Under the pieces are notes generated by a model. That model was not told the DNA's origin and made no database searches. It saw nothing but the letters and a program-made list of their open reading frames with translations. Positions 14,664 through 22,448 of a DNA stretch of 25,891 bases are shown one piece after another. The position numbers were made by a program, and so were the translations under genes. The stretch lies in the IMG/VR virus record IMGVR_UViG_3300044961_000024, positions 1-25,891 of that record, one strand, 5' to 3'. This DNA is from a virus. Numbering within the stretch: the stretch's first letter is position 1; each line of letters starts with the position of its first letter.

Positions 14664-17600
14664 GCGCCGGGACATCGACTTCGCGCTTCGCGCCAAGGAC
14701 ATGTCAACCGCCACGTTCCGTGACGTCCGCAAGGCCGTCGCGGACCTGGGCCGTGCGCTCGAAGCGCAGGCGGCAGGCATCCGGTCCGGTGACACCGCGC
14801 TCAGCGAACTCATCAACACATACAAGCAACTCGAACTCGCGGCCAAGGCGTTCTCGTCTCAGCAAGGGCTCATCGACAGATTTCGTGCGCAAACGGAGTC
14901 CTTGTCGCGCTACGAAGCCCGCGCGGCTGAGGCGCGCAAGAAGGCCGACGAGTTCGCCGCGGCGCTGGCCAACAAGGAGAAAGTCTCGCTTCGTGCGCAG
15001 GCGCGGCTCGACGCGCTCAACCGCATCGCCGAGCGCGCGGCGAAGGCGTTCGCAGATCAAAGTGAAAAGGTCTCTCGGTCCCGCGAGGCGCTACAGAGAG
15101 CCGAGATCGACGTTCGTGATCTCGACGGCGCTTCGAAGTCACTTCTGACGAGCAGCCAGCAACTCGGTGCGGCGATCAACACGGCCAAGACGCTGATCTC
15201 GGGCTACAGCCAGGAGGTCCGGCGCGGTCGCGAGGAGGAGAAGCAGGCCGCCGCGGAGCAGCGCCGCCGAGCCGAAGTGCTCGACCGATTCAACGCGGCG
15301 GTCAAGGAAAGGTCTCGCGTCATCGCGGCGGTGCGCGCGGCAGAGACCGCCGCGGCACGCGAGGAAGCCGAGGCCGCCAAGAAGACCGAACAGCAGACCC
15401 GCGCGTACCAGGAGCAGGTTGCCGCGGTCGATCGCCTGCTGGCCTCCTACGGACGGCTGAGCGCCGCCAACGTTCAACTCGCGCGCACGCGGGCACGAGA
15501 GGGCGGCGGAGCCGAGGCGGCCGTCCTGGGTGCCCGCGGGCAGCCGCAAGCACTCACTCTCACCGACATCACTCAGGCCGTCCGGCTTCAAGCCGTGGCG
15601 GTGCAGGAAACGCTCGGCAAGCCAGTACAGAACTACCTCGGGCTCCTCGAAGACCTTGAACGGTCCCTCCGGCGCGTGCAGGCGATCGCCAAACAGGTTG
15701 ACGGCTATCAAGCGCAGCGCGCGGCGGTGCAGGCGTCGCTCACTACGTACCAGCAGGCACGTGCGAACCTGAAGGCACTCAACGACGAGCAGCGCCGAAA
15801 CCCCTCCGCGGAGAACGCTGCCGCCGTCCGCGCGGCGCTGCCGGCGTACGAGCGGGCCAGGGCGGCGTTCATCGAGCAGTTGCAGGCGTTGCGTGTGCTG
15901 CGGGAAGAGCTCCGGCAGTCCGGTATCGGCACACGAGATTTCGGCGAGACGCAGCGGCGCCTCGTGGAGATCACGGCGCAAGCCAGCCGGTCGATCCGCG
16001 ACCTGACGGCGAATTATGACAAGTTCGGCGGGTCTGCGCGCTCTGGTCCGGCAGGATTCCTCGGACTCAGGCCGTACGAACTTCAGAACCTCTCGTTCCA
16101 GATCAACGACATCTTCACGCAACTTGCGAGCGGCGCGTCGTTGATGCAGACGCTTGCGCAGCAGGCAGGCCAGATTGCTCAGATTCAACCGATCTGGCAA
16201 CGCATCGTGGCGTTTGCGCCCGCCTTCGTGACTCTCGGCGCGGCGATCGGCGTAACGGTCGCGGCGCTTAGTCGATTGAACCAGGCGGCCGCGTCAACTC
16301 GTAATTTTGCTGCACAAGCGCAGATTCGAGGGTTGACCGACCTGTCGGTGACTCCGGCGCAACTTACCGCCATTGTGCGCGAGATCGAGAAAATTGGCCC
16401 GTCGTTCAACGAGGCACGAACCGCAGTCCAAGCCTTTTTCAACTCCGGCGTCTCCACTTCGCTGCTTCGCGACGCAACTGAGATCGCGGTTCGGTTTGCC
16501 AGAATCACCGGCCGCGATATACCGGACGCAACACAACTCCTTATCCGCGGGCTGACCGAAGGACGAGAAGGATTCAAGGCGCTTCTCGACGCGAACATAG
16601 GATTCAGCGAGTCCACTCGTCGCACGATCACGTCTTTGCTCGATCAAGGGCAAGTCTTGTCCGCGCAGAACGTCATCATCGCCGCGCTGCGAGACACGGT
16701 TCGAGACGCAGACGAGCGGGGTCTTAGCCCGTTTCGCGCCGCCGCCATCGCGGTGCGAAACGCATGGCTAGAAGTGCTCGATGAACTAGGTAAAACCGGC
16801 ATCGTTGCGACGCTCAGCAACGCACTCACCACTCTTGCGGAGCGCGGTCGCCAACTCGCGTCGGTCATGCGCCTGCTCCGAGGCGAAGTTGCCGCGATTG
16901 AAGGCGGCGAACCCCCTGATCCGCGCCAAGTCACCGCCGCGCAATTGCAACGTGCGCAAGAGCGACTTCAAACGCTGGAACGGCGAGTCGAAGAAGGGTC
17001 GAGCATATTCCGTTTCGGAAGTGCGGCCCAAGTCGAGGAGGCACGCCGCAATATCCCGCTCGTTCGAGCAGAGATTGAACGCCTTCGCGCGGCGCAGGAG
17101 AACGCGAATCGTGCTGCGCTCAATGGGCAGCGCATCGCGGCCGAAAGGGGGGCAGAAGCGGCTGACCAACGGCGCTTGCAAGCCCTGCAAGGGCAACTGG
17201 ACACCCTTCAACGGACGGTCCGCGAGCGCGAATTGGAAGGGCGCATCGCAGACAAGAACTTGACACAGGCGCAAAGAGAGGCGGCGGTACGCGAGAGAGA
17301 GCGCCTTCGCCTGCTTGAAAGGGCGCCCGGCGCGCTAGCGACCAACGAAGGGCAAGAACTCCTCAGACGCCAAACGGACGTCGCTCTCAGGGAACTTCGT
17401 GAGCGCATACGGTCGGAAACTGAAAGCGCAAGCAGGGAAGCCGCCGCCGCGGTCCGACGCGACTTTCAGGCGATCGCGCAAGACATCCAGAACACCCTCC
17501 GCATTCGCGACGATACTGTCCGCGCGATCCAAGAGGACGTGGCGGCAGGCGCGCTCTCTCCGGCGGAAGCGATCGCACGTATCGGACAGGCCGCCGAGCA

Positions 17601-18666
17601 GACCCGTCCGGCGCTTCAACGGCTGCGCGACGAGGCGCAGAGGTTCCTCGATCAAGGTCGCGGCCGGGACGTGGTACGCGACGCAGCCATTCAGCGGGTC
17701 ATCGCGCAGGCTGACCGCGGTCTCGCCGGAACGGCCGGCGCTCGGGCCGGAACCAACGCGATCCTTCAGCAGTCGCGGCGGGAGATTGAGCAGCAGTTCC
17801 AAGAGCGGCAGAACTTCATCCAGACGCAGGCGGCTCTTGAACAGCAAGGACTTATCACACGCGCCGAGAGTGAGCGGCAGATCGTCGCCCTTTACGGCGA
17901 GACGCGCGAGGCGCTGCAAGCCAACATTGACGCCTATGCCGAGGCGAACCGCGTCGCCGCGGAGAATGGCACGATCACGCAGGCCGCGGCCCGCGGCAAC
18001 GCCGCGCAAATCGAACTGTGGCGCGCGCAACTCGAACGCATCAACCCTGAGTGGGCGAGGCTAAAGCAAGGCATCGAGAACACGTTCACGCAGGCAGGCG
18101 TGTCGTTCTTCGATTCCGTCGCCAAGGCACTAGGCGAACTGGCGGCCGGCGTCATCACGCTCGAAGAAGCGTGGAAAGCCGCCGGACGCGCGGCGCTTCA
18201 GTTCTTCGCAGACGTGTTGAAGGGTATCGCTCAGGTCATCCTTAAGGAACAGGTACTTCAGGCCGTTCGGCTCATCACCCGGTCGATCAGCGCAGGCGTG
18301 GCGCACACAGGCGGCACGGTGGGTTCGCCGGGGGGTGTCCGCCGGTCGGTCAACTCTGGCATCTTCGCAGCCGCGCCACGGATGCACAACGGCGGCATCG
18401 TCGGCGGTCTGCGCCGCGACGAGCGGGCTGCGATCCTGCAAACCGGCGAGGAAGTCCTGGCTCGCGATGATCCGCGGAACATTCTCAACCGCAACAAGAC
18501 TTATGGGCCGGCGACGCCGGGTGGTGATGGAATGCCGATCCGTAACATCCTGGCCATCGGGGACGAGGAGATCGCCAACGCGCTCAACTCCTCGGCCGGA
18601 GAGCGCGTGCTGTTCAACCTGTTGCGACGGAACGCACCGACCGTGCGCGCCATCGTGCGAGGTTAA
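14653..18666 (+). CDS. Tail length tape measure protein
   Basis: A 1337-residue tape measure. Residues 1-450 are long, Ala/Glu/Arg/Gln-rich coiled coil; about 467-515 is the recognisable motif LGLRPYELQNLSFQINDIF followed by QLASGASLMQTLAQQAGQ, common in prophage tape measures; about 518-540 is a hydrophobic stretch (FAPAFVTLGAAIGVTVAAL) that may form a membrane helix during DNA delivery; 750-1150 is coiled coil again; the C-terminus carries HNGGIVGG and AILQTGEEVLARDDPRN, a usual tape-measure ending for binding the tail tip. It sets tail length and is ejected before DNA. The start is the ATG at 14653, overlapping the chaperone T frame. Confidence 0.95.
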   Translation: MAIERRDIDFALRAKDMSTATFRDVRKAVADLGRALEAQAAGIRSGDTALSELINTYKQLELAAKAFSSQQGLIDRFRAQTESLSRYEARAAEARKKADEFAAALANKEKVSLRAQARLDALNRIAERAAKAFADQSEKVSRSREALQRAEIDVRDLDGASKSLLTSSQQLGAAINTAKTLISGYSQEVRRGREEEKQAAAEQRRRAEVLDRFNAAVKERSRVIAAVRAAETAAAREEAEAAKKTEQQTRAYQEQVAAVDRLLASYGRLSAANVQLARTRAREGGGAEAAVLGARGQPQALTLTDITQAVRLQAVAVQETLGKPVQNYLGLLEDLERSLRRVQAIAKQVDGYQAQRAAVQASLTTYQQARANLKALNDEQRRNPSAENAAAVRAALPAYERARAAFIEQLQALRVLREELRQSGIGTRDFGETQRRLVEITAQASRSIRDLTANYDKFGGSARSGPAGFLGLRPYELQNLSFQINDIFTQLASGASLMQTLAQQAGQIAQIQPIWQRIVAFAPAFVTLGAAIGVTVAALSRLNQAAASTRNFAAQAQIRGLTDLSVTPAQLTAIVREIEKIGPSFNEARTAVQAFFNSGVSTSLLRDATEIAVRFARITGRDIPDATQLLIRGLTEGREGFKALLDANIGFSESTRRTITSLLDQGQVLSAQNVIIAALRDTVRDADERGLSPFRAAAIAVRNAWLEVLDELGKTGIVATLSNALTTLAERGRQLASVMRLLRGEVAAIEGGEPPDPRQVTAAQLQRAQERLQTLERRVEEGSSIFRFGSAAQVEEARRNIPLVRAEIERLRAAQENANRAALNGQRIAAERGAEAADQRRLQALQGQLDTLQRTVRERELEGRIADKNLTQAQREAAVRERERLRLLERAPGALATNEGQELLRRQTDVALRELRERIRSETESASREAAAAVRRDFQAIAQDIQNTLRIRDDTVRAIQEDVAAGALSPAEAIARIGQAAEQTRPALQRLRDEAQRFLDQGRGRDVVRDAAIQRVIAQADRGLAGTAGARAGTNAILQQSRREIEQQFQERQNFIQTQAALEQQGLITRAESERQIVALYGETREALQANIDAYAEANRVAAENGTITQAAARGNAAQIELWRAQLERINPEWARLKQGIENTFTQAGVSFFDSVAKALGELAAGVITLEEAWKAAGRAALQFFADVLKGIAQVILKEQVLQAVRLITRSISAGVAHTGGTVGSPGGVRRSVNSGIFAAAPRMHNGGIVGGLRRDERAAILQTGEEVLARDDPRNILNRNKTYGPATPGGDGMPIRNILAIGDEEIANALNSSAGERVLFNLLRRNAPTVRAIVRG
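15135..15145. repeat. Palindrome GAAGTSACTTC, site 4
   Basis: GAAGTCACTTC followed by TG, inside the tape-measure gene. Confidence 0.5.
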
Positions 18667-18669
18667 GCG

Positions 18670-21153
18670 ATGCCGGTGGAGAACCTTCCGCGCTGGTCCA
18701 TCCTGCCGAACTGGCGTCAGCCGGTCATCGAGCGCCTGGAAGCCCTCACGGCGGTCATGACGAGTCCGTCAGGGGCGGAACAGCGGTACGCCGCTCGCTG
18801 GTCGCCCCGTCGTACGTTCGAGGCCCTGATGACCCCCAGCGGGCTCGTCCGGACTCTGTTCGACGTGTCGGTCAGCGCGGTCGGCGGGGCGCCGTGGTAT
18901 CTGCCCGTCTGGCATGACGGACAGACGTTGGAAGCGGGGCTCGGCGCGAACACGACGGTCATCCCGGCGGATACGCGGCACTATGAGTTCGTGACCGGCG
19001 GGTTCGTCATGCTGTGGGCAGACGAGTTCACGACCGAGGTGTTGGAAGTCGCTTCCGTGGCGAGCAACAGCGTGACCGTCGTTGACGGGTCTGCGGCGGC
19101 ATGGCCGCCCGGCACGCGCTTGTTCCCGGCCGTCAAGGCGCGACTGACCGACATGCCTGAGATGCAGCGCATGGGTCCGCGCGTCCTTGAGAACGCTGTG
19201 CGCTTCATGGTTGAGACGGCCAACGACTTCACCGATGAGGAAGCGGAGATCGGTTTCCCGGAGTATCGGGGGTTCTATGTCCTGACGGCCCGGCCAGACG
19301 AAGGCCAGGACATCACGCATGGCCGCGCACGGTTGCTCGACGAGGTTGACGGCGAGACCGGCCTGACGCGCCGGTTCGACCAAGCCGGCAAAGACTTCAC
19401 CTTGCAAAAGCACCACTGGCTCTCGGTCGGCCGTAAGGAGCACGCTGACCTCCGCGCGTTGTTCTACGAACTCGACGGGCGGCGTACGCCGCTGTGGCTG
19501 CCGACATACGCGGACGACTTCACGCTTGTCGCGCCTGTCGCGTCGACCGGCACCGGCATCGAAGTGGCGCGGTGCGGGTTCACGCAGTACGGTGGTCCGC
19601 GCTTCAGCCGAGAGGACGTATGGATTTACCTGCGCGACGGGACGAACCTGTTTCGGCGCATTACCGGGTCGTCGTTCACGACCGACGGAACCGAGATCAT
19701 CCAGTTCGACTCTGCGCTCGGCGTCGCGTTCGACATCGCCGACGTGGCGCGCATCTCATTCATGGCGCTGTGTCGGCTCGACGCCGACACTATGGAGATC
19801 GAGCACTATACGAAGGCCGATGGCGCGTCGCGCGTGGCGCTGACGTTCCGGTCGGTGCCTGACACGCGCACGGCTACCGAGTGGGCGCCGCCGCCCCTTC
19901 CAAACGCCGTGCCGAATGATGAGCCTTGCGGCGAGGTTGCTTGCGTCCCGGTTATCTCCGCGGTGGGCACCCCGTTCCCGATCACACAGTCCGAACCTTC
20001 AGGCAGCGCGAACCTCAAATACCCGACCATCGAGATCGGCGAGTTCTCGACGGACTTTTTCGTGGCATATCTCAACGGATCAGGTGACAATCTTCGGTTT
20101 CGCTACGTTGGCACGGATGACTCTGTCAGCGCGGAGACAGTTGTCTCGGTCAGCACTAGCGACATCCTTGGCATCGTGTCGAACCCTCTGATCCCCATGT
20201 CGATCGGGTTCAATGTATCGGAACTTGAATACCGGCTCAGCGTGTCGGACGGCGGGTCGGTGTACGAGTTCGACCTCGGGACTTACGCGCTCGATGATAC
20301 GCGAACGATTTCAACCGGGAATGTGATTGTCGGCCTTGTCGTGGGTCCCTCATCGACCTATCGTGTCGTCATGGCGAACCCCGGAAACGGGATCACATAC
20401 GCCAACTGGACAGTCGGCGATCCACCGACCGCAGGCAACCCGGTGGTTGCGGCCAATGTCGGACCGGTGGATGCGAAGTCGCTCCCGAACACCTTCTCGA
20501 CATGGTCGATCGTCTGGAAGGACAACGACACCAGCCGACTCAACGTCAACAACGTTGTGTTCTTCTCGGCGGAAATCTACGGGCCGACGCTCGTCTCGAC
20601 GTCAGGCGGCAACGACGAGCGGCACATCGACAACGCATACGCGGCGATGTTCGACCGGCACGTATTCGCGTGGCGGCGGTTCAACGGCACGGCGCCCGGC
20701 GGATCGGTCAGGATGCGCGATCTGCTTTTCGATCTTACAGGGGGCGACCCGGAGATCGAGGTATATCCGCTCACGGGCCTTGGCGTCAGCGGGTACACGC
20801 ATCTCGCCAATCGCGAACCGGTCTGCGGCGTCGTGCTGCCGAACCGCAACCTCCTGCTCGTGGAGCGGCGGTATGAGTCGGTCGGTGCGCAACTGCGTGC
20901 CTATGAAGTTCTGGTCTTACATGCGCCGTACGAAGCGAGCAAGCAATCAAACGTGGTGCGGTTGTCTCCGCCGGGCGTAGGCCCGACAGGCGATGTCCAG
21001 CGCAGCGCGACGATCAAGGTGCTTAGCGCCGCGGACACACTGGCGGACGTGGTGGTCGTGTTCGAATACCCCGTGGACAACGAGGGGGCCACACAACTCG
21101 TGGCGCAGCGGTTCTCGATCACCACTTGCTCGTCACTGACGGAACCGGAGTGA
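18670..21153 (+). CDS. Distal-tail-like structural protein with an extended C-terminal half
   Basis: An 827-residue protein right after the tape measure, the usual place of a distal tail protein. Residues 1-400 follow a phage tail pattern (ILPNWRQPVIERLEAL, then GAEQRYAARWSPRRTFEAL; LWLPTYADDFTLV; a closing EIEHYTKADGASRVALTFRS). Residues about 415-827 are an added part: a jelly-roll or lectin-like region (FFVAYLNGSGDNLRFRYVG, VGLVVGPSSTYRVVMAN) and a last beta-rich region up to SLTEPE. It could carry receptor or polysaccharide binding, but no catalytic motif is seen. The base composition at about 20040-20420 is less GC-rich than in neighbouring genes, hinting at separate acquisition. GAGG precedes the ATG, 4 nt after the tape-measure stop. 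Confidence 0.65.
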   Translation: MPVENLPRWSILPNWRQPVIERLEALTAVMTSPSGAEQRYAARWSPRRTFEALMTPSGLVRTLFDVSVSAVGGAPWYLPVWHDGQTLEAGLGANTTVIPADTRHYEFVTGGFVMLWADEFTTEVLEVASVASNSVTVVDGSAAAWPPGTRLFPAVKARLTDMPEMQRMGPRVLENAVRFMVETANDFTDEEAEIGFPEYRGFYVLTARPDEGQDITHGRARLLDEVDGETGLTRRFDQAGKDFTLQKHHWLSVGRKEHADLRALFYELDGRRTPLWLPTYADDFTLVAPVASTGTGIEVARCGFTQYGGPRFSREDVWIYLRDGTNLFRRITGSSFTTDGTEIIQFDSALGVAFDIADVARISFMALCRLDADTMEIEHYTKADGASRVALTFRSVPDTRTATEWAPPPLPNAVPNDEPCGEVACVPVISAVGTPFPITQSEPSGSANLKYPTIEIGEFSTDFFVAYLNGSGDNLRFRYVGTDDSVSAETVVSVSTSDILGIVSNPLIPMSIGFNVSELEYRLSVSDGGSVYEFDLGTYALDDTRTISTGNVIVGLVVGPSSTYRVVMANPGNGITYANWTVGDPPTAGNPVVAANVGPVDAKSLPNTFSTWSIVWKDNDTSRLNVNNVVFFSAEIYGPTLVSTSGGNDERHIDNAYAAMFDRHVFAWRRFNGTAPGGSVRMRDLLFDLTGGDPEIEVYPLTGLGVSGYTHLANREPVCGVVLPNRNLLLVERRYESVGAQLRAYEVLVLHAPYEASKQSNVVRLSPPGVGPTGDVQRSATIKVLSAADTLADVVVVFEYPVDNEGATQLVAQRFSITTCSSLTEPE

Positions 21154-21157
21154 AATC

Positions 21158-21976
21158 ATGGTCGCTTTCGGCATCCAAGAAATCAGCAACTACTTCGGCC
21201 GCCCTTCGCTGCTGGTGACGTTCCGCCGCGGCAATCGGACGTGGTCCTACACCTCTGCTGACCGAGACATGGCGCTTGGCGGCCGGCTGTATCTCGCTCT
21301 CCCGATGAATGTCGGGCCTTTGAACCAGAGCGGCGACGTGCAATCGGACGAGGTTACGATCGAGTTGCCGGCCGACGAAGGAATGGTCAGTCGGCATATC
21401 GCCGTCCCGCCTACCGAGGAAGTCGGCGTCACCATCGCGCGTTACCATAAGGGGGGTGACGACGCCTTCATTCGCTTTGTCGGACAAGTGGATCGGGTTC
21501 GACGGCTGTCGCCGCTCCGCGCCGAGGTGAAGTGCAAGACGCTTCTGGCTTCGTACGCACGCAGCGGTGCCCGGCTCGCGTGGCAACGCGGCTGCACTCA
21601 CGCGCTTTACGATCCTGGCTGCAAGGTCAACAAGGCGCTGTATGGCGTGCCCGGCGTCGTGGCCAGCAAGACCGCCTCGGCCATCACCGCGACGGCGCTC
21701 GCGGCGCTTGCGGACAACCGATTCCAAGGCGGGTTCCTCGAATGGGATTTCGAGCCGGCGCTGAAGGCGCGGCGCGCGATCACCGACCACGCAGGGGAGT
21801 TCGCCAACATTCTCGGCGGCACATACGGGCTTGAGGTCGGCATGAACTTCGTGGCCTACCCAGGTTGCCCGCGCAACATCGAGAGTTGTGCGAACTTCTA
21901 CAACAACCTCCCGAACTACGGGGGCATCGTGCACCTTCCGAGCAAATCCCCGTTCAACGGCAACCCGGTGTTCTGA
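21158..21976 (+). CDS. Tail hub protein, BR0599 family (DUF2163-like), probable Fe-S site
   Basis: A 272-residue protein of the BR0599 family, the hub next to the distal tail protein in gene transfer agents and related phages. The N-terminal part (residues 1-135) is beta-rich; the C-terminal part holds four cysteines in two pairs, C146 and C155 (GCTHALYDPGC) and C237 and C244 (GCPRNIESC), before the closing NLPNYGGIVHLP. Lambda gpL and the homologous gene-transfer-agent hub are reported to bind a 4Fe-4S cluster through such a cysteine quartet, so a cluster is likely here. It links the distal tail to the J-like tip. It starts 4 nt after the preceding stop, behind GGAG. Confidence 0.85.
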   Translation: MVAFGIQEISNYFGRPSLLVTFRRGNRTWSYTSADRDMALGGRLYLALPMNVGPLNQSGDVQSDEVTIELPADEGMVSRHIAVPPTEEVGVTIARYHKGGDDAFIRFVGQVDRVRRLSPLRAEVKCKTLLASYARSGARLAWQRGCTHALYDPGCKVNKALYGVPGVVASKTASAITATALAALADNRFQGGFLEWDFEPALKARRAITDHAGEFANILGGTYGLEVGMNFVAYPGCPRNIESCANFYNNLPNYGGIVHLPSKSPFNGNPVF

Positions 21977-21978
21977 TC

Positions 21979-22236
21979 ATGGACCCTGTCAGCGTCATCG
22001 TGCAGATCGTCATTGCCATCGTGATGATGGCAATTTCGTACGCCATCACGGCGTCCATGGCGCGACGCGCGCCATCCAGGAAGCCGAGCGCGCTAGAGGA
22101 CTTCGATTTCCCGCAGGACGCAGAAGGCACCGCGCAGATGGTGGTGTTCGGCGACGTGTGGACAGACGGGTGGATGGTTCTCTGGTACGGTGATTTTAAT
22201 GTCATCCCGATCCGGAAGAAGGGCGGCAAGAAGTGA
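21979..22236 (+). CDS. Small tail-tip protein with an N-terminal hydrophobic helix
   Basis: An 85-residue protein starting MDPVSVIVQIVIAIVMMAIS. Residues 4-25 form one clear hydrophobic helix; residues 38-85 (LEDFDFPQDAEGTAQMVVFG, then DVWTDGWMVLWYGDFNVIPI and a Lys-rich end) resemble the short strand module that also begins many J-like tail proteins. Such small proteins recur between hub and J-like genes in alphaproteobacterial phages; their function is not established. It may sit at the tail tip and meet the membrane, or be an assembly factor. The ATG at 21979 lies 2 nt after the hub stop; the frame is open upstream but the hub covers it. Confidence 0.7.
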   Translation: MDPVSVIVQIVIAIVMMAISYAITASMARRAPSRKPSALEDFDFPQDAEGTAQMVVFGDVWTDGWMVLWYGDFNVIPIRKKGGKK

Positions 22237-22240
22237 CTTC
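22230..22240. repeat. Palindrome GAAGTSACTTC, site 5
   Basis: GAAGTGACTTC at the overlap of the stop of the 85-residue gene and the GTG of the 71-residue gene. Confidence 0.5.
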
Positions 22241-22448
22241 CGTGCGAGACCCCGTGACCGTCCACATGCGCCATGTGCGCGCGGCGAACCTCTGCTCACG
22301 CGGGGCTCGCGCGTGGTTCCACCGCCACGGTTTCTCGTGGACGAACTTCCTCATGGTCGGATATCCATCCGACGTGCTAGAGGCGACCAAAGACCCATTC
22401 GTCGAGAGGGTCGTCGCAGAAGCGCGCAAGGAGTCCCGCCGTGGGTAA
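22233..22448 (+). CDS. Small conserved-type phage protein of unknown function
   Basis: A 71-residue protein with GTG start overlapping the previous stop (GTGA). It reads VHMRHVRAANLCSRGARAWF then HRHGFSWTNFLMVGYPSDVL, a pattern I have seen in small phage proteins placed before J-like genes, without assigned function. It is soluble, mostly helical and holds a single Cys. Its end overlaps the J-like start by 8 nt, so the three genes 21979-24795 are one coupled unit. It may assist tip assembly; this is inference from position only. Confidence 0.65.
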   Translation: MTSVRDPVTVHMRHVRAANLCSRGARAWFHRHGFSWTNFLMVGYPSDVLEATKDPFVERVVAEARKESRRG

